A stretch of DNA of 13,996 nucleotides from DATJWY01 sp035500775 (lineage in GTDB: Bacteria; Pseudomonadota; Alphaproteobacteria; Acetobacterales; Acetobacteraceae). Positions 11,917 through 13,996 of this stretch are shown here, in pieces. Location: positions 1 through 13,996 of the forward strand of contig DATJWY010000215.1 of NCBI GenBank assembly GCA_035500775.1, in the 5' to 3' direction. The notes under the pieces are model-generated. The model was not told the origin of the DNA, did no database searches, and saw only the letters and a list, made by a program, of their open reading frames with translations. Position numbers and translations under genes: made by a program. The stretch's first letter is position 1. Every line of letters begins with the position of its first letter.

Positions 11917-13125
11917 GTGAAGGCCCCGAACGCATTGCTGTCGGCCACCGGGACGACCATTTTCACGGTGATGTCGGCGCTCGCCGTCCGCCACGGCGCC
12001 ATCAATCTCGGCCAGGGCTTCCCGGACACCGAGGGACCGGCGGACGTGGTCCGCGCCGCCGCCGACGCGCTGCTGGACGGCCGCAACCAGTATCCGCCGC
12101 TGACCGGCCTGCCTGAGTTGCGCGCGGCTGTGGCCGCCGCCAACCAGCGCTTTTATGGCCTGGCGATCGACCCGGCGAGCGAGGTCGTCGTCACCTCCGG
12201 CGCCACCGAGGCGCTGGCCGCGAGTCTCGTCGCCCTGCTCGATCCGGGCGACGAGGTCGTGCTGATCGAGCCGCTCTACGACACCTATCTGCCGGTGGTG
12301 AAACTGCTCGGCGCCGTGCCGCGCCTCGTCCGGCTGGAACCGCCGGACTGGACGTTGCCGCGCGCGGCGCTCGCCGCCGCCTTCGGCCCGCGCACCAAGG
12401 CCATCCTGCTCAACACGCCGATGAACCCGACCGGCAAGGTGTTCAGCCGGGAGGAACTCGGCTTCATCGCCGATTTGTTGCAGGCACATGGCGCCTATGC
12501 CATTTGCGACGAGGTCTATGAGCACCTGGTCTTCAGCGACGCCCATCATGTGCCGCTGATGACCCTGCCCGGCATGCGCGAACGCTGCGTGCGTATCGGC
12601 AGCGCCGGCAAGACCTTCTCCCTCACCGGCTGGAAGGTCGGCTACGTCACTGCCCCGGCAGCGCTCGCCAGCGTCATCGCCAAGGCGCACCAGAACCTGA
12701 CCTTCACCACGCCGCCCAACCTGCAACGCGCCGTCGCCCTCGGCCTCGCCAAGGACGATTCCTATTTCCGCGACCTCGCCGGCGCGCTGGAGGCGAAGCG
12801 GGACCGGCTGAGCGCCGGCCTCCGCCGCATCGGCTTCGGCGTGCTGCCGGCCCAGGGCAGCTATTTCGTCACCGCGGATTTCTCCGCCCTCGGCTTCAAC
12901 GGGGACGACGTGGCGTTCTGCCAGCACATCACCGAGCATGCCGGGGTGGCGGCGATTCCGGTCTCCGCCTTCTACGTGTCGGACGCGCCGCGCCACTACG
13001 CCCGCTTCGCCTTCTGCAAGCAGGATGCGGTGCTGGACGAGGCGCTGGCCCGGCTCGGGCGGCATTTCGCCGGGCGTGCCGGTTCCCCCGACATTCCCGT
13101 TGACGAGCGAGGCAGTTCGTCCTAG
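11917..13125 (+). CDS. PLP-dependent aminotransferase, class I/II (methionine/kynurenine aminotransferase-like)
   Basis: A fold-type I cytoplasmic aminotransferase of 402 residues that uses pyridoxal phosphate to exchange an amino group between an amino acid and a 2-oxo acid. It shows INLGQGFPDTEGP, NQYPPLTGLPELR, VTSGATEAL (phosphate-binding turn), LLNTPMNPTGKV, the cofactor Asp/Tyr in CDEVYEHL, the Schiff-base Lys232 in SAGKTFSLTGWKVGY, and YARFAFCK with the substrate carboxylate Arg. The QGFPD and NQYPP pattern resembles YbdL-like methionine aminotransferases and kynurenine-oxoglutarate transaminases. Substrate is not decidable from motifs, so no symbol is given. It starts at GTG with a good ribosome site and diverges from glnB across 333 bases. 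That makes a nitrogen-related role plausible but unproven. A short Ser-rich tail (DERGSSS) ends it. Confidence 0.92.
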   Translation: MKAPNALLSATGTTIFTVMSALAVRHGAINLGQGFPDTEGPADVVRAAADALLDGRNQYPPLTGLPELRAAVAAANQRFYGLAIDPASEVVVTSGATEALAASLVALLDPGDEVVLIEPLYDTYLPVVKLLGAVPRLVRLEPPDWTLPRAALAAAFGPRTKAILLNTPMNPTGKVFSREELGFIADLLQAHGAYAICDEVYEHLVFSDAHHVPLMTLPGMRERCVRIGSAGKTFSLTGWKVGYVTAPAALASVIAKAHQNLTFTTPPNLQRAVALGLAKDDSYFRDLAGALEAKRDRLSAGLRRIGFGVLPAQGSYFVTADFSALGFNGDDVAFCQHITEHAGVAAIPVSAFYVSDAPRHYARFAFCKQDAVLDEALARLGRHFAGRAGSPDIPVDERGSSS

Positions 13126-13141
13126 ATCGCGGTTCCTCTGT

Positions 13142-13218
13142 GGCGGGCGTAGCTCAGTTGGTAGAGCGCCAGGTTGTGGTCTTGGATGCCGTGGGTTCGA
13201 GTCCCATCGCTCGCCCCA
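13142..13218 (+). tRNA. tRNA-His (anticodon GTG)
   Basis: The acceptor GCGGGCG pairs with CGCTCGC (one G-T). The extra 5' G typical of tRNA-His is encoded at 13142 and faces C73, followed by encoded CCA. The D-arm is GCTCAGTTGGTAGAGC, the anticodon stem is CCAGG/CTTGG with loop TTGTGGT, and the T-arm contains GGTTCGAGTCC. It sits 16 bases after the aminotransferase and 40 before mobA, all on one strand, so joint transcription is possible. Confidence 0.97.
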
Positions 13219-13258
13219 GAGTTTTCTCCCTTTTGGTGATCCCCTCCCCCTCGCCGCG

Positions 13259-13861
13259 ATGACTCGAGTGGCGCCGGAGCGTGTCTGCGCCCTCATCCTC
13301 GCCGGCGGCGCGGCAAGCCGCATGGGCGGCACCGACAAACCCCTGCTCCGGCTCGGCGGCGAAACCCTGCTCGCCCGCATCCTCGCGGCGCTCCGCCCTG
13401 GCCTCACCGACATCGCCCTCAACGCCAATGGCGATCCCGCCCGCTTCGCCGCCTTCGGCCTGAAGGTGCTGCCCGACCCGATTCCCGGCCAGGGACCGCT
13501 CGGCGGCCTGCTCGCCGGGCTGGACTGGGCCGCCGCGCGCGGCGCTGAATCGCTGCTGAGCGTCCCCGGCGACACGCCGTTCATCCCCGCCGACCTCGCC
13601 GCGCGCCTCGCGCCCGCCCCCGCCTGGGCGATGACTCACGGACAGGTGCACCCGCTGGTCGCGCTCTGGCCGGTTTCCGCGCGGGCGAGTCTACGCCACC
13701 TGCTCAGCGCGCCCGGCCCCCGCGCGGCGCGGCCGTTCGGCGAGAGCCTCGGCATGCGCGCAGTGGCGCTGCCCGAAGGCCCGCCCGATTCCTGCCTGAA
13801 CATCAACACCCCGGACGAGTTGCGCGCAGCAGAAGCCCTGCTGGCCCCCCTTAGACCATAA
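13259..13861 (+). CDS. mobA: Molybdenum cofactor guanylyltransferase
   Basis: Transfers GMP from GTP to Mo-molybdopterin to make the bis-MGD form used by DMSO-reductase family enzymes. It has 200 residues, matching the usual ~195-210. It shows the N-terminal nucleotide motif CALILAGGAASRMGGTDKPL, LPDPIPGQGPLGGLLAGL, the metal-site region SVPGDTPFIPADL, HPLVALWP and the C-terminal LNINTPDEL. The frame stays open far upstream through the tRNA and aminotransferase, but only MTRVAPERVC at 13259 fits the family. No good ribosome site precedes it, so a start a few codons further in (GTG) is possible. No other molybdopterin gene is in the window. Confidence 0.95.
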   Translation: MTRVAPERVCALILAGGAASRMGGTDKPLLRLGGETLLARILAALRPGLTDIALNANGDPARFAAFGLKVLPDPIPGQGPLGGLLAGLDWAAARGAESLLSVPGDTPFIPADLAARLAPAPAWAMTHGQVHPLVALWPVSARASLRHLLSAPGPRAARPFGESLGMRAVALPEGPPDSCLNINTPDELRAAEALLAPLRP

Positions 13862-13888
13862 TAGTTTTAGGTTGATCTGTAGGAAGGC

Positions 13889-13905
13889 CAGGGGCTCCGC
13901 CCCTG
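13889..13905. repeat. Short GC-rich hairpin of a REP-like element
   Basis: CAGGGGC pairs perfectly with GCCCCTG around a TCC loop, 28 bases after the mobA stop. It is the first of three adjacent palindromes, and could also act as a mobA 3' end signal. Confidence 0.65.
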
Positions 13906-13912
13906 CACCCCG

Positions 13913-13932
13913 CCGGGGCCGTACGGCCCCGG
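13913..13932. repeat. 20-bp perfect palindrome, REP-like
   Basis: CCGGGGCC-GTAC-GGCCCCGG, followed by ACCCC. It has an inverted, slightly changed partner at 13973-13992. Such palindromes recur between genes in Acetobacteraceae in my general recollection, but one window cannot prove genome-wide repetition. Confidence 0.7.
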
Positions 13933-13972
13933 ACCCCATTACCTTCATTCGTTATAATAGCCTATCGGGGGT

Positions 13973-13992
13973 CTGGGGCCTCAAGGCCCCAG
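13973..13992. repeat. Inverted partner of the preceding palindrome
   Basis: CTGGGGCC-TCAA-GGCCCCAG. On the minus strand it reads CTGGGGCC-TTGA-GGCCCCAG-ACCCC, the same plan as 13913-13936 with one C-G pair replaced by T-A. The window ends four bases later, so the element is probably cut. Confidence 0.7.
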
Positions 13993-13996
13993 TGGG

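Noticed and set aside
12938..13258. 107-codon extension of mobA
   Set aside because: It overlaps the aminotransferase in another frame and reads through tRNA-His (RSSVGRAPGCGLGCRGFESH). MobA family proteins start near MTRVAPERVC.
11245..13584. 779-codon minus-strand frame extending glnB upstream
   Set aside because: Only the last 112 codons are PII. The extension crosses the promoter, the aminotransferase and tRNA-His in antisense.

Overview
The window looks like chromosomal DNA of a GC-rich alphaproteobacterium, most likely Acetobacteraceae. Supporting signs are the Hint/repeat protein style (CYCRGT...VEDL...VSPLHA...DDDSRGMFHN), the glnB-glnA arrangement, tRNAs with encoded CCA, and GC-rich palindromic intergenic elements at the right edge. 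The taxonomic call is inference from sequence style, not a database match.

Left region (1-420): no convincing gene, and GC is visibly lower than in the right half. Centre-left (466-8921, + strand): a tightly coupled two-gene operon with an ATGA overlap. The first gene is a strand-loop-strand O-heptosyltransferase of the Aah/TibC type with a four-cysteine iron finger. The second is a 2373-residue protein. It has about 57 AIDA/TibA-like strand-loop-strand repeats broken by five spacer modules, then a Hint domain, two copies of a ~95-residue module, and a GT4-type glycosyltransferase domain. The first enzyme probably adds heptose to Ser/Thr in the repeats of the second protein. No autotransporter beta-barrel and no signal peptide is visible, so this is not a standard type V adhesin. 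The operon is followed by a perfect hairpin and an intrinsic terminator.

Middle (9225-11703, - strand): tRNA-Arg(ACG), then the nitrogen-assimilation pair glnB (PII) and glnA (type I glutamine synthetase). Each has a sigma-54-like -24/-12 element upstream. There are hairpins in the leaders, and two tandem hairpins, one a terminator, after glnA. The PII uridylylation site (Tyr51) and the GS adenylylation site (Tyr407) are both present, so the usual post-translational nitrogen cascade should operate.

Right (11917-13861, + strand): a fold-type I PLP aminotransferase diverging from glnB, then tRNA-His(GTG) and mobA (molybdenum cofactor guanylyltransferase). The last ~110 bases are a nested set of GC-rich palindromes. 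Two of them are inverted copies of one element that differ by a compensated base pair.

The most notable object is the glycosylation/adhesin operon: a heptosyltransferase, its likely repeat substrate, a Hint domain and a second glycosyltransferase are contained in two overlapping genes.
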